DNA from: Pseudoalteromonas luteoviolacea DSM 6061
Lineage (GTDB): Bacteria > Pseudomonadota > Gammaproteobacteria > Enterobacterales > Alteromonadaceae
Direction: 5' to 3'
Assembly (NCBI RefSeq): GCF_001625655.1
Contig: NZ_AUYB01000114.1
Coordinates: 40,267-104,266, forward strand
DNA: 64,000 nucleotides
Position 1 is the stretch's first letter. Each line of letters starts with the position of its first letter. This document shows positions 25,958 through 34,364 of the stretch, one piece after another. Both the position numbers and the translations under genes were made by a program. The notes under the pieces were generated by a model, which did no database searches, was not told where the DNA came from, and saw nothing but the letters and a program-made list of their open reading frames with translations.

Positions 25958-27121
25958 ATGGCCTGGAACGAACCGGGTAATAATGGCAATGATAACGACC
26001 CGTGGAAAAACCGCGGTGGTCGAGATCAAGGGCCACCTGATCTGGACGAGGTATTCCGTAAGTTCAACAATAAGTTTGGCGGTATATTTGGTGGTAAACC
26101 AGGTAACAACAAAGGCGGACTTGGCGGAGCTGGTGTGACCTTTATTTTCATCATTGCGCTGATTGTATGGGCATTAAGTGGTATTTATACCGTCAAAGAA
26201 GCTGAACGTGGCATAGTACTTCAATTTGGTAAATTTGACCGAATTGCAGAGCCGGGTTTACGCTGGAAAATGACTTTCGTAGAGCGTGTTATTCCAATCG
26301 ATATCGAAGCCGTTCGATCTTTATCTGCATCCGGCTTTATGCTGACTGAAGACGAAAACGTGGTGAGTGTTGAGTTCGAAGTTCAGTATCGAGTTGTGGA
26401 TCCTACTTTATATCGTTTCAGTGTGACTGATGCGGACCACAGTTTACAGCAGGCACTAGATAGTGCTTTACGCTATGTCGTCGGTCATTCACGCATGGAC
26501 CAAGTGCTTACCACTGGTCGTGAGCAGGTTCGTCAGCGTACTTGGGATGAACTAAATAAAATTATTGAGCCATATAATCTTGGTTTAATCGTAACGGACG
26601 TCAACTTCAAAGACTCTCGCCCGCCTGCTGAAGTTAAAGATGCATTTGATGATGCAATCGCTGCACAAGAAGATGAAGAACGTTTCATTCGTGAAGCTGA
26701 AGCGTATGCAAGAGAAATTGAGCCTCGCGCACGTGGTCAAGTTACTCGTATGACTCAAGAGGCAGAGGCATATAAAGAACGTATCACGCTAGAAGCGCAG
26801 GGTGAAGTGGCTAGATTTGAAAAGCTATTACCAGAATATGCGGCAGCAAAAGAAGTGACACGTGAGCGTCTTTACATCGAAACGATGGAAGAGATCTTAG
26901 GTCGTAGCTCTAAGGTGATTGTTGATGTGAAAGGCGGTAATAACATGATGTATCTACCACTAGATAAAATCATGCAGCAGTCGCAGTCATCGTCAGCTGT
27001 TACTCTACCGAGTCGAAATGACATCAATCAATTGCGTCAATCACTAGGCCAGTCACGTAACAGTACTGTGAACAGTGGTAATGATAGATTTTCACAAGAC
27101 CGTTTTAACAGTGGGAGATAA
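25958..27121 (+). CDS. hflK: FtsH protease modulator HflK
   Basis: HflK and HflC form a large membrane-anchored SPFH (prohibitin-like) complex around the FtsH protease. The 387-residue protein has a Gly/Asn-rich cytoplasmic N-terminus (NEPGNNGNDNDPWKNRGGRD), one membrane helix (about 62-82), an SPFH domain (EAERGIVLQFGKFDRIAEPG) and a long charged coiled coil with repeated REAEAYAREIEPRARGQ-like segments. hflC starts five bases later, so the pair is cotranscribed. Confidence 0.96.
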   Translation: MAWNEPGNNGNDNDPWKNRGGRDQGPPDLDEVFRKFNNKFGGIFGGKPGNNKGGLGGAGVTFIFIIALIVWALSGIYTVKEAERGIVLQFGKFDRIAEPGLRWKMTFVERVIPIDIEAVRSLSASGFMLTEDENVVSVEFEVQYRVVDPTLYRFSVTDADHSLQQALDSALRYVVGHSRMDQVLTTGREQVRQRTWDELNKIIEPYNLGLIVTDVNFKDSRPPAEVKDAFDDAIAAQEDEERFIREAEAYAREIEPRARGQVTRMTQEAEAYKERITLEAQGEVARFEKLLPEYAAAKEVTRERLYIETMEEILGRSSKVIVDVKGGNNMMYLPLDKIMQQSQSSSAVTLPSRNDINQLRQSLGQSRNSTVNSGNDRFSQDRFNSGR

Positions 27122-27126
27122 TATTG

Positions 27127-28005
27127 ATGAGAAATTTTAGCTTTATCTTATTGATACTAGGCGGCCTGCTGGCTTTTTCTTCGGTATTTGTGGTCACTGA
27201 AGGCCAGCGAGCGATCGTCATGCTTTTTAGTAAGGTGCAAAAAGATAGTCAAGACAACGCTGTTGTTTATGAACCAGGTTTGCATTTTAAGGTACCATTT
27301 TTCAGCCAAGTACGTCATTTAGATGCGCGTATTCAAACGCTTGATGGTGCGCCAGATCGCTTTGTAACAAGTGAGAAAAAAGACCTTATCGTTGACTCTT
27401 TCGTAAAGTGGCGCGTAAGTGATTTTTCTAACTTTTACCTACGTGCTCGTGGTGACAAGCAATACGCAGAAACACTACTTCAGCAAAAAGTAAATAACGG
27501 CTTGAGAACAAATTTTGGTTCTAGAACAATCAAAGAGATTGTATCAGGTGAACGTAGTGAATTGATGCTAGAAGCGCTGGCACAAGCGTCAGAAAGTGCC
27601 CAAGAGCTGGGTATTGAGGTGCTTGATGTGCGTGTTAAACAAATCAATTTACCAAATGAAGTAAGTAACTCTATCTTCCAACGTATGCGCGCTGAGCGTA
27701 CCGCTGTGGCAAAAGAGCACCGCTCTGAAGGTCAGGAAAAAGCGGAAACAATCAGAGCAGAAGTTGACCGTCGCGTAACGGTAATGTTGGCTGATGCTGA
27801 GCGAAATGCGAGAACGGTTCGAGGTGAAGGTGACGCTGAAGCAGCGAATATTTATGCCTCAGCCTATAACAAAGATCCTGAGTTCTTTGGTTTTATTCGT
27901 TCATTAGAAGCGTATAAAAAGACCTTCACAAGTAAGAGCGATGTGATGGTACTTTCACCAGACAGTGAGTTCTTTGATTATATGAAGCAAAAGCAAGCAA
28001 AGTAA
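27127..28005 (+). CDS. hflC: FtsH protease modulator HflC
   Basis: HflC is the partner of HflK in the FtsH-regulating complex of the inner membrane. The 292-residue protein has an N-terminal membrane helix (FSFILLILGGLLAFSSVFVV), an SPFH domain starting TEGQRAIVMLFSKVQ, and the conserved RMRAERTAVAKEHRSEGQE helix followed by an alanine-rich coiled coil. The ATG at 27127 is taken in preference to the adjacent in-frame TTG at 27124. E. coli has yjeT between hflC and purA; no such ORF is seen here. Confidence 0.96.
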   Translation: MRNFSFILLILGGLLAFSSVFVVTEGQRAIVMLFSKVQKDSQDNAVVYEPGLHFKVPFFSQVRHLDARIQTLDGAPDRFVTSEKKDLIVDSFVKWRVSDFSNFYLRARGDKQYAETLLQQKVNNGLRTNFGSRTIKEIVSGERSELMLEALAQASESAQELGIEVLDVRVKQINLPNEVSNSIFQRMRAERTAVAKEHRSEGQEKAETIRAEVDRRVTVMLADAERNARTVRGEGDAEAANIYASAYNKDPEFFGFIRSLEAYKKTFTSKSDVMVLSPDSEFFDYMKQKQAK

Positions 28006-28036
28006 TTGCGTTTGTGAAATGACGTATAATCGCGTT

Positions 28037-28064
28037 AAAAGCCCATCGTAAGATGGGCTTTTTT
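28037..28064 (+). terminator. Intrinsic terminator after hflC
   Basis: AAAAGCCCATC pairs with GATGGGCTTTT around a four-base loop and is followed by further T residues, about 32 bases after the hflC stop. Confidence 0.92.
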
Positions 28065-28151
28065 GTATTTAATTCAACCGCTTTTGCTAGATATCAATTT
28101 GACTGAAGAAAAATCATCCGAAACAGGGTGATTTTCACCTCGCTTTTCTGG

Positions 28152-28164
28152 TAAAATCTGCGCC
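28152..28164 (+). promoter_or_regulatory. -10 box and GC-rich discriminator of purA
   Basis: TAAAAT at 28152-28157 is followed by CTGCGCC. No good -35 is visible. It lies 31 bases before the purA ATG, after the hflC terminator, so it is the most likely purA promoter. Confidence 0.45.
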
Positions 28165-28188
28165 TAATTTTTTCTAAGTGATATTGCA

Positions 28189-29505
28189 ATGGGTAAAAAC
28201 GTCGTTGTATTAGGCACCCAATGGGGTGACGAAGGTAAAGGTAAGGTTGTAGACCTGCTGACTGATAAGGCTTCTCTAGTTGTTCGCTACCAAGGTGGCC
28301 ACAATGCTGGACATACTTTGGTTATCAATGGTGAGAAAACGGTATTACACCTAATTCCATCTGGTATTTTACGTGATAACGTAAAATGTGTAATTGGTAA
28401 CGGTGTTGTTTTGGCACCAGATGCCTTAATGAAAGAAGTGAAAATGCTTGAAGAGCGTGGCGTACCTGTACGCGAGCGTTTATTAATCAGTGAAGCATGT
28501 CCATTAATTCTTCCTTACCATGTTGCGCTAGATCAGGCTCGTGAGCTTGCTCGTGGTAACAAAGCGATCGGTACAACTGGACGTGGCATTGGCCCTGCGT
28601 ACGAAGATAAAGTGGCGCGCCGCGGTCTTCGTGTTGGTGATTTATTCAACCCAGAACAATTTGCAGCTAAGCTGAAAGAAGTTATCGAATACCATAATTT
28701 CTCTTTAGAGCACTACTATAAGGTAGAGCCTGTAGACTTCCAAAAAACTTACGATGACGCAATGGAAATTGCTGAAATCCTTAAGTCAATGGTTGTTGAT
28801 GTGACTGAGCTTCTTGATCAGACTCGTGAAAAAGGCGACAACATCCTATTTGAAGGTGCGCAAGGTACTCTGCTTGATATCGACCATGGTACTTACCCAT
28901 ATGTAACGTCTTCTAACACGACTGCAGGTGGTGTTGCTACAGGTGCTGGATTTGGTCCATTAAACCTTAACTACGTACTTGGTATCGTGAAGGCTTACAC
29001 AACACGTGTTGGTTCAGGTCCGTTCCCAACAGAATTATATGACGGTCTTGATAAACAAGATCCAGTTGGTAAACACCTTGGTGAGAAAGGCCATGAGTTT
29101 GGCGCGACAACAGGTCGTTTGCGTCGTACAGGTTGGTTTGATGCAGTTGCAATGCGCCGTGCAGTACAAATCAATAGCATCACAGGTTTCTGCCTGACTA
29201 AGCTAGATGTACTAGATGGCATTGAGACTATCAAGATTTGTACTGGCTACCAGTTAGAAGATGGTACAGTTACAAACGTAACGCCGCTTGCAGCAGAAGG
29301 CTACGAGAAAGTAACTCCAGTATATGAAGAGATGCCAGGCTGGAGCGAGAATACGTTTGGTGCAACTTCTGTTGAGCAGTTACCAGAAGCTGCGATTAAC
29401 TACATTAAACGCTTAGAAGAAATTACCGGTGTTCCAATCGATATTATTTCGACAGGTCCAGACCGAGTAGAAACGATGATTGTTCGCAACCCATTCGGCG
29501 AATAA
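28189..29505 (+). CDS. purA: Adenylosuccinate synthetase
   Basis: PurA condenses IMP and aspartate using GTP, the first committed step from IMP to AMP. The 438-residue protein has the P-loop-like GTQWGDEGKGKVVDLL, GHNAGHTLVINGEKTVLHLI, GTTGRGIGPAYEDK, FEGAQGTLLDIDHGTYPYVT and TTGRLRRTGWFDAVAMRRA. It is a few residues longer than I recall for E. coli. It is a single-gene unit between two strong terminators. Confidence 0.98.
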   Translation: MGKNVVVLGTQWGDEGKGKVVDLLTDKASLVVRYQGGHNAGHTLVINGEKTVLHLIPSGILRDNVKCVIGNGVVLAPDALMKEVKMLEERGVPVRERLLISEACPLILPYHVALDQARELARGNKAIGTTGRGIGPAYEDKVARRGLRVGDLFNPEQFAAKLKEVIEYHNFSLEHYYKVEPVDFQKTYDDAMEIAEILKSMVVDVTELLDQTREKGDNILFEGAQGTLLDIDHGTYPYVTSSNTTAGGVATGAGFGPLNLNYVLGIVKAYTTRVGSGPFPTELYDGLDKQDPVGKHLGEKGHEFGATTGRLRRTGWFDAVAMRRAVQINSITGFCLTKLDVLDGIETIKICTGYQLEDGTVTNVTPLAAEGYEKVTPVYEEMPGWSENTFGATSVEQLPEAAINYIKRLEEITGVPIDIISTGPDRVETMIVRNPFGE

Positions 29506-29510
29506 TTAAG

Positions 29511-29536
29511 AAAAAGCTGCTTCGGCAGCTTTTTTT
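29511..29536 (+). terminator. Intrinsic terminator after purA
   Basis: AAAAAGCTGC pairs with GCAGCTTTTT around a TTCG tetraloop, a very stable form, followed by additional T residues. It starts five bases after the purA stop. Confidence 0.95.
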
Positions 29537-29578
29537 GTGCCTATACCTTTTTTGTGCCTATACCTTTTTTGTGCCTAT
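29531..29578. repeat. 17-bp tandem repeat in the purA terminator tail
   Basis: The unit TTTTTTGTGCCTATACC occurs twice exactly (29531-29547 and 29548-29564), followed by a third partial copy (29565-29578). The first copy includes the U-run of the purA terminator, so the U-run itself has been triplicated. Confidence 0.9.
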
Positions 29579-29665
29579 GTAATAACTAGGCTAATATTTG
29601 TAGTTACATTAACTTGGTACAATTTTTGTATTATGAAGTACAGGTCCAATAGTATTTGCCAAAGT

Positions 29666-30292
29666 ATGATGATGACAAAACTACGAAATATCCTCTTTAT
29701 TGCGAGTGTGGCTTGTTCTTATAGCTCTTTGGCTAATGAACAAATTGAAGCTGTACCGCTTTACACTCAAGACGAGCTAATCACGTTAATTAATAACAAT
29801 GCCCATCTTAAACGCGTAAAAGATGATGATTGCCAACTAGTTCAAGATATTGAAGCCCGAGCAGAAATAATGGGGTTACCTTCATATCAGTTTTTATATG
29901 GCGATATGTTAGCCTATGCCGTTTGTGTTGAGCAGGACGTAGAGCTGGGGTTATATTATATGCGTCAGGCTGCACAGCAAGGCTTAGCAGCTGCATTAGA
30001 ACAACTCGGGCGCTATTATGATGTTGGTCAATTAGTCCAAGCTGACAAAACAATGGCAATTGTTTACCTCAGAGAAGCAGCAGCGCTTGGTAATTTAAAC
30101 GCTCAACTACGCCTTGTTGATTTGTTCAACAAGGGCTTTGGTAGCCCTCGTGATTATGAAGATGCTTATCGCTGGTTATTTCACGCGGTTGTAGCAGATA
30201 GAGATATTCATAAGCAAATTGAAATGTCTTTGTCAGCTCTAGCAGAAAAAATGCCCGCCAGTGTCATTAAACGGGCTCGACTACCGAACTAG
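29666..30292 (+). CDS. Exported Sel1-like repeat protein
   Basis: This protein of about 208 residues appears to have a signal peptide (RNILFIASVACSYSSLA). It contains Sel1-like/TPR helical repeats, for example ELGLYYMRQAAQQGLAAALE, QLGRYYDVGQLVQADKTMA and EDAYRWLFHAVV. Such repeats mediate protein contacts; no specific function can be given. Starts are ambiguous: three consecutive in-frame ATGs at 29666, 29669 and 29672, and another at 29633 that would lengthen the N-terminus. A TACAAT box at 29618-29623 would place the transcript start near 29630. It is convergent with the antiporter gene. Confidence 0.75.
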   Translation: MMMTKLRNILFIASVACSYSSLANEQIEAVPLYTQDELITLINNNAHLKRVKDDDCQLVQDIEARAEIMGLPSYQFLYGDMLAYAVCVEQDVELGLYYMRQAAQQGLAAALEQLGRYYDVGQLVQADKTMAIVYLREAAALGNLNAQLRLVDLFNKGFGSPRDYEDAYRWLFHAVVADRDIHKQIEMSLSALAEKMPASVIKRARLPN

Positions 30293-30293
30293 T

Positions 30294-32147
30294 TTAGCTA
30301 CTCAGCTTTTCCCCAATAGATGCTTCTTTAGTTGCAGGGTCTTTCAAAATAGACATTTTGGGTGGTTGCAACGCCAATATTTTGTCGCCCTGTTCAGGAA
30401 GCTTTTTATCCTCTGAAGTAAATGGCCTCACAGAAAGGGGTTCGTCTTTTTTCTGCTCAGAGATAATAAACAAAGGGATTGCCTCTTTGTTTACTTCCAA
30501 ATATTGTTCCCAATTAAATTCTTCAGAGAGTTTTGTCGCACTAACTTTGCCGCCTTTTGCCATTAAGCTACTTAATTTAGCGTAGTTTCCGGTCTCACCA
30601 AAGAGTATTTGGCGAGACAAAAAAGTTGCGCTGTCTTTGTTCGCTTTTGCGTGGTTAGTTGACGATTTAAGGGAGTAGACGCTGTCCTCATCCAGCAGAT
30701 GGGAAAAATACTGTACTCCCAAGGCATTGTGATGCCTATTTGGAGACAAAGCCAAAACGGAGCGCAAGCTTGTCAGAGGTAAGTAACGTTCAGCGTGTTC
30801 TGACTGAGGGTTACCGTAATAGCACGGAAGCCCATCCATTCTGGCCATTTTGCAGTTCTCCCACGCAGGATCAGATAAGTACACATCTATATTTTGCTCT
30901 TTTAGGCCACAAGCAATAGCGCGAGCTACATGGTTTGCCCCAATAATGAGTAAGGTGCTTGGACATGGCTGGCGAACCCCAAGTAAACGGGCCAGCGGAG
31001 TGGCCGTGAGGCTCTGTAATATGACAGTGACGATAATAACGGTAAATATGAGTGGCACTATTTTTTGAGCATCTGGGGTACCAGATTGCGCCATACTTAA
31101 TGCGAACACCGAACCCACAGCAGCAGCAACAATACCCCGTGGTGCTATCCATGCCAGCATTAAACGAGATTTCAGGGGGATATCGCTATTAAATGTAGAG
31201 ACCGCAATACTAAGCGGTCTGGAAACAAATAAAACAACGGCTAAAAACCAAAATATTCCACTGTCTAACATTAACAGCTCTTCCACTTTGAGCCTCGCTG
31301 CAAGTAAAATGAAAAGGCTAGAAATCAAGATCATGGATAAATCTTCTTTAAATTCTAGAACTGCGTCGATTTCCAAATCATCTTGATTGGCAAGCCAAAT
31401 ACCAAACACGGTGACAGCCAATAACCCTGATTCATGACTCAAGTGATTGGATATGGTAAAGCTCATTAAAACTAATGCCAGAATACCAAATTTATGCAAC
31501 TCAAATGGTAACCATTCTTTGCGAATGATATAGCTCGTAAACCACCCTGATACGAGGCCAACACTCAAACCTACTCCCAGAGTGGATAATAGTGCCATTA
31601 GTGTATGGCTAAAGACACCATCTTTATCGACCAGACTAACTGCCTCAAATACCAAGACAGCGAAAAGCGCGCCGATTGGGTCGATAACAATGCCTTCCCA
31701 GCGTAGGATACGGTCAATGTCTTTGGTTGGTCGCATAGCATTGAGCATAGGGGCAATTACTGTAGGTCCTGTCACGACAAGCACTGCCCCTAGAACCGCT
31801 GCAACACGCCAGTCGAGCTCTAAAATGTATATTGCGCAGGCTGTGATGATCACAAATGTTGTGAGCATCCCGATGGAACATAGATTTCGAACGACTTTAC
31901 CAATGCCCTTCAGCTCGCGAAAATGGAGTGTCAGAGACCCTTCAAAAAGAATAATTGCGACGGACAGAGAGACAACTGGAAACAGTAAATCGCCCAGTAA
32001 TTTGTCCGGATCCAGCACACCAGTTACAGGGCCTAACATTAGCCCGGTTAATAACAAAAATAAAATCGCAGGCACTCGCACAACCCAAGCGAGCCATTGA
32101 GCAATCACAGAGCATACGGCGATTGCCGCAATAAAAATAGCTGACAT
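30294..32147 (-). CDS. Na+/H+ (monovalent cation:proton) antiporter, NhaP/CPA1 type
   Basis: This inner-membrane antiporter of 617 residues has about twelve membrane helices in the first 400 residues. Family markers include VPAILFLLLTGLMLGPVTGV, LSVAIILFEGSLTLHFREL, VTGPTVIAPML, WEGIVIDPIGALFAVLVFE (the acidic transport-site region), and AWIAPRGIVAAAVGSVFAL. After about residue 400 comes a cytoplasmic regulatory part starting LLIIGANHVARAIACGL, a Rossmann/TrkA-N-like fold, then a less conserved tail. In a marine bacterium it probably exports Na+; whether it also moves K+ cannot be said. It is transcribed alone. Confidence 0.85.
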   Translation of the reverse strand: MSAIFIAAIAVCSVIAQWLAWVVRVPAILFLLLTGLMLGPVTGVLDPDKLLGDLLFPVVSLSVAIILFEGSLTLHFRELKGIGKVVRNLCSIGMLTTFVIITACAIYILELDWRVAAVLGAVLVVTGPTVIAPMLNAMRPTKDIDRILRWEGIVIDPIGALFAVLVFEAVSLVDKDGVFSHTLMALLSTLGVGLSVGLVSGWFTSYIIRKEWLPFELHKFGILALVLMSFTISNHLSHESGLLAVTVFGIWLANQDDLEIDAVLEFKEDLSMILISSLFILLAARLKVEELLMLDSGIFWFLAVVLFVSRPLSIAVSTFNSDIPLKSRLMLAWIAPRGIVAAAVGSVFALSMAQSGTPDAQKIVPLIFTVIIVTVILQSLTATPLARLLGVRQPCPSTLLIIGANHVARAIACGLKEQNIDVYLSDPAWENCKMARMDGLPCYYGNPQSEHAERYLPLTSLRSVLALSPNRHHNALGVQYFSHLLDEDSVYSLKSSTNHAKANKDSATFLSRQILFGETGNYAKLSSLMAKGGKVSATKLSEEFNWEQYLEVNKEAIPLFIISEQKKDEPLSVRPFTSEDKKLPEQGDKILALQPPKMSILKDPATKEASIGEKLSS

Positions 32148-32405
32148 AAACTCTCCAGCTTAGTTAGCGTATTGAATATTAGTATAGTGGTAGCATCGTT
32201 ATATCATAGTAAATATGTCAAAAAAGAGAATAAACGCCTAAAAAATAGATAAATTTTCCGAGACAACGGGCATACGTATGAATAAAGACCTGTGCAATAT
32301 AAAAGCAATATTCACTTTACCCGAAAGAAGGTTCTTGCTTATTATCAGGGGGCAGAGGTTAAACACACCACTGTTGATATCAGTAAATTGGGAATGAGAG
32401 GAAAA

Positions 32406-33653
32406 ATGAGTTTAATTGAAGAGCTCGCCAAAAATGCATCTAAAGCTGCAAAGCAGCTCGCAATCTTGAGCACAGAACAAAAAAATACCGTACTTAAAGC
32501 GCTGGCAGCGGCTTTGCGAGCGCAGTCTGAAGAAATTTTAAAAGCGAATCAGCAAGATCTCGATGCAGCCAAGCAGAATCAGCTAAGTGCGGCCATGGTA
32601 GATAGACTGACCTTAACGACACAGCGGATAGATGACATGGCCGTTGGGGTAGAACAAATAGCGCAACTCCCCGATCCAGTTGGAACAACAAGAGAGTTGG
32701 GCCGTCAACCAAGCGGAATTTTGGTGCGCAAAATGCGCGTGCCTTTGGGCGTTATTTGTATGATTTATGAAGCTCGGCCAAATGTTACTGCTGATGCCGG
32801 GGCATTGTGTTTTAAGTCTGGTAACGGTGTAATTTTACGCGGTGGAAAAGAGGCTCTGAATAGTTCGCTGGCCATCGCTAAAGTTATGCATCAAGTGTTA
32901 AACCAATTTGGATTACCCGAAGAGCTTATCACTGTTGTGCCAGATCCAGATAGAGCTTTGCTACTTGAGCTGATGCAGCAAAAAGATGATATAGACTTGA
33001 TCATTCCGCGTGGTGGCGAGGGTTTAATTGAATTCGTGACAAATAATAGTGCAATTCCGGTAATTCAGCACTTCAAAGGCGTTTGTCACCTATATGTCGA
33101 TGCTGATGCGGATTTAGACATTGCGATGCCGCTTTTACTGAATGGTAAAACTCAAAGAACAGGGGTATGTAATGCTCTTGAGTGTTTGCTTGTACATCGT
33201 GATATTGCTGGCGCGTTTCTCCCTCAAGTTAGTGCTGCGTTAGAGGGCGCGCAGGTGAAGATAAATGCTTGTGAAAAAGCAGCAAACTATTTCAACACTG
33301 TAAAAGTGTTGTCTGATGATGAATTTGGTGAAGAGTACTTAGATTTAGAAATTGCTATTGCTGTTGTGGATGATTTTAATGGTGCTCTTGCACATATCGA
33401 CCGATTCGGTAGTCACCATACCGAGGTGATCTGCACCAAAAATCAAAAAACAGCCGCTCTATTTCAACAGTGTGTAGACGCCTCTGTCGTAATGGTAAAT
33501 GCTTCTTCTCGGTTTAGCGATGGTGGACAACTTGGCCTAGGTGCCGAAATAGGTATCGCCACAACCAAATTACATGCATATGGTCCGATGGGTCTTGAAT
33601 CTTTAACGACTGAAAAGTATTTAGTTGAAGGTGAAGGTCAAATTAGGGAATAA
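32406..33653 (+). CDS. proA: Gamma-glutamyl phosphate reductase
   Basis: ProA reduces gamma-glutamyl phosphate to glutamate-5-semialdehyde in proline synthesis. The protein has about 415 residues. It shows VPLGVICMIYEARPNVTADA, KSGNGVILRGGKEALNS, LIIPRGGEGLIEFV, the catalytic-cysteine segment KTQRTGVCNALECLLVH, and the C-terminal LGLGAEIGIATTKLHAYGPM. The ATG at 32406 has AGAGGA just upstream and aligns with the family; the frame stays open to a GTG at 32292, but that extension does not belong to the fold. No proB lies next to it. Confidence 0.95.
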   Translation: MSLIEELAKNASKAAKQLAILSTEQKNTVLKALAAALRAQSEEILKANQQDLDAAKQNQLSAAMVDRLTLTTQRIDDMAVGVEQIAQLPDPVGTTRELGRQPSGILVRKMRVPLGVICMIYEARPNVTADAGALCFKSGNGVILRGGKEALNSSLAIAKVMHQVLNQFGLPEELITVVPDPDRALLLELMQQKDDIDLIIPRGGEGLIEFVTNNSAIPVIQHFKGVCHLYVDADADLDIAMPLLLNGKTQRTGVCNALECLLVHRDIAGAFLPQVSAALEGAQVKINACEKAANYFNTVKVLSDDEFGEEYLDLEIAIAVVDDFNGALAHIDRFGSHHTEVICTKNQKTAALFQQCVDASVVMVNASSRFSDGGQLGLGAEIGIATTKLHAYGPMGLESLTTEKYLVEGEGQIRE

Positions 33654-33667
33654 AAAGAGAGTGAAAG

Positions 33668-33743
33668 TGGTGGAGCTAAGCAGGATCGAACTGCTGACCT
33701 CCTGCGTGCAAGGCAGGCGCTCTCCCAGCTGAGCTATAGCCCC
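33668..33743 (-). tRNA. tRNA-Ala (UGC)
   Basis: This is a full 76-base cloverleaf on the reverse strand. The 5' arm GGGGCTA pairs with TAGCTCC, the anticodon stem CCTGC/GCAGG encloses CTTGCAC with anticodon TGC, the T loop is TTCGATC, and the 3' CCA is encoded. Confidence 0.97.
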
Positions 33744-33772
33744 ACTTTACTTGGGAATATCGCAAAAGAAGT

Positions 33773-33848
33773 TGGTGGAGCTAAGCAGGATCGAACTGCT
33801 GACCTCCTGCGTGCAAGGCAGGCGCTCTCCCAGCTGAGCTATAGCCCC
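33773..33848 (-). tRNA. tRNA-Ala (UGC), second copy
   Basis: The sequence is identical over 76 bases to the copy at 33668-33743, in tandem 29 bases apart and on the same strand. It is the promoter-proximal copy, and the CCA end is encoded. Confidence 0.97.
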
Positions 33849-33871
33849 AACGTGTCTTTTGGACGAGGCGA

Positions 33872-33900
33872 AATTTAAATACTTTTTGTTGCTACGTCAA
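33872..33900 (-). promoter_or_regulatory. Promoter of the tRNA-Ala pair
   Basis: On the reverse strand TTGACG (33900-33895) and TAAATT (33877-33872) are 17 bases apart. They are followed by TCGCCTCG, a GC-rich discriminator typical of stable-RNA promoters. The first tRNA begins about 24 bases downstream. Confidence 0.75.
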
Positions 33901-33977
33901 GTTTTTTCGCTAAAAATTTTTTCTTACAAGCGTTTTATGCTTTGATACACTGAAGAAAATTGTTTGTTAGGAATATT

Positions 33978-34364
33978 ATGAAGCGCTTACTACTACTGCT
34001 TTTATCTGTGAGTTTGGTTGCTTGTAGCTCAGTGCCTGAAGAGGCATTTGAAGTTGAAAAGCAAACCTTACACAAAAGAAAGAATGACAAAGGCGAATCT
34101 GAATTTGCATTTATTGTGACTGTAAAAGCAACTCCGAGAATGGAGCTAGCTAAAAACAAGCCAGTATCCAAAAGAGAATTGAAAGAATTTGCAGAGTTTA
34201 AGCGAGTAGAAGAGTCACCAGAACTTAAGCTTGCATTGGAAGAAACAGCGGTTGAATTATTAGAGCAGGCTTTAAATAAAGAGTCCTATTGCCAAGCCGG
34301 TTACGACATAGACAATGTTTATTGGCGTCAGCGCAGTGTGCAATTGCGAGGGCATTGTTTGTGA
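33978..34364 (+). CDS. Small lipoprotein of unknown function
   Basis: This 128-residue protein has a clear lipoprotein signal (MKRLLLLLLSVSLVACSS, lipobox LVAC). The mature part is charged, with a beta segment (ESEFAFIVTVKATPR) and a helical half ending CQAGYDIDNVYWRQRSVQLR. I do not recognise the family. The ATG at 33978 has AGGA five bases upstream. Its stop overlaps the GTG start of the PrdX gene by four bases (GTGA), so the two genes are probably coupled, although their products would sit in different compartments. Confidence 0.75.
   Translation: MKRLLLLLLSVSLVACSSVPEEAFEVEKQTLHKRKNDKGESEFAFIVTVKATPRMELAKNKPVSKRELKEFAEFKRVEESPELKLALEETAVELLEQALNKESYCQAGYDIDNVYWRQRSVQLRGHCL

Noticed and set aside
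28025..28030. TATAAT just before the hflC terminator as a small-RNA promoter
   Set aside because: No -35 hexamer lies at 15-19 bases upstream, and the RNA would be only about 30 bases long and consist of the terminator alone.
32278..32397. ORF of 39 codons (ATG at 32278) upstream of proA as a possible leader peptide
   Set aside because: It has no clear ribosome site and only two prolines, so it does not look like a proline attenuator, and it overlaps the extended proA frame. No evidence that it is translated.
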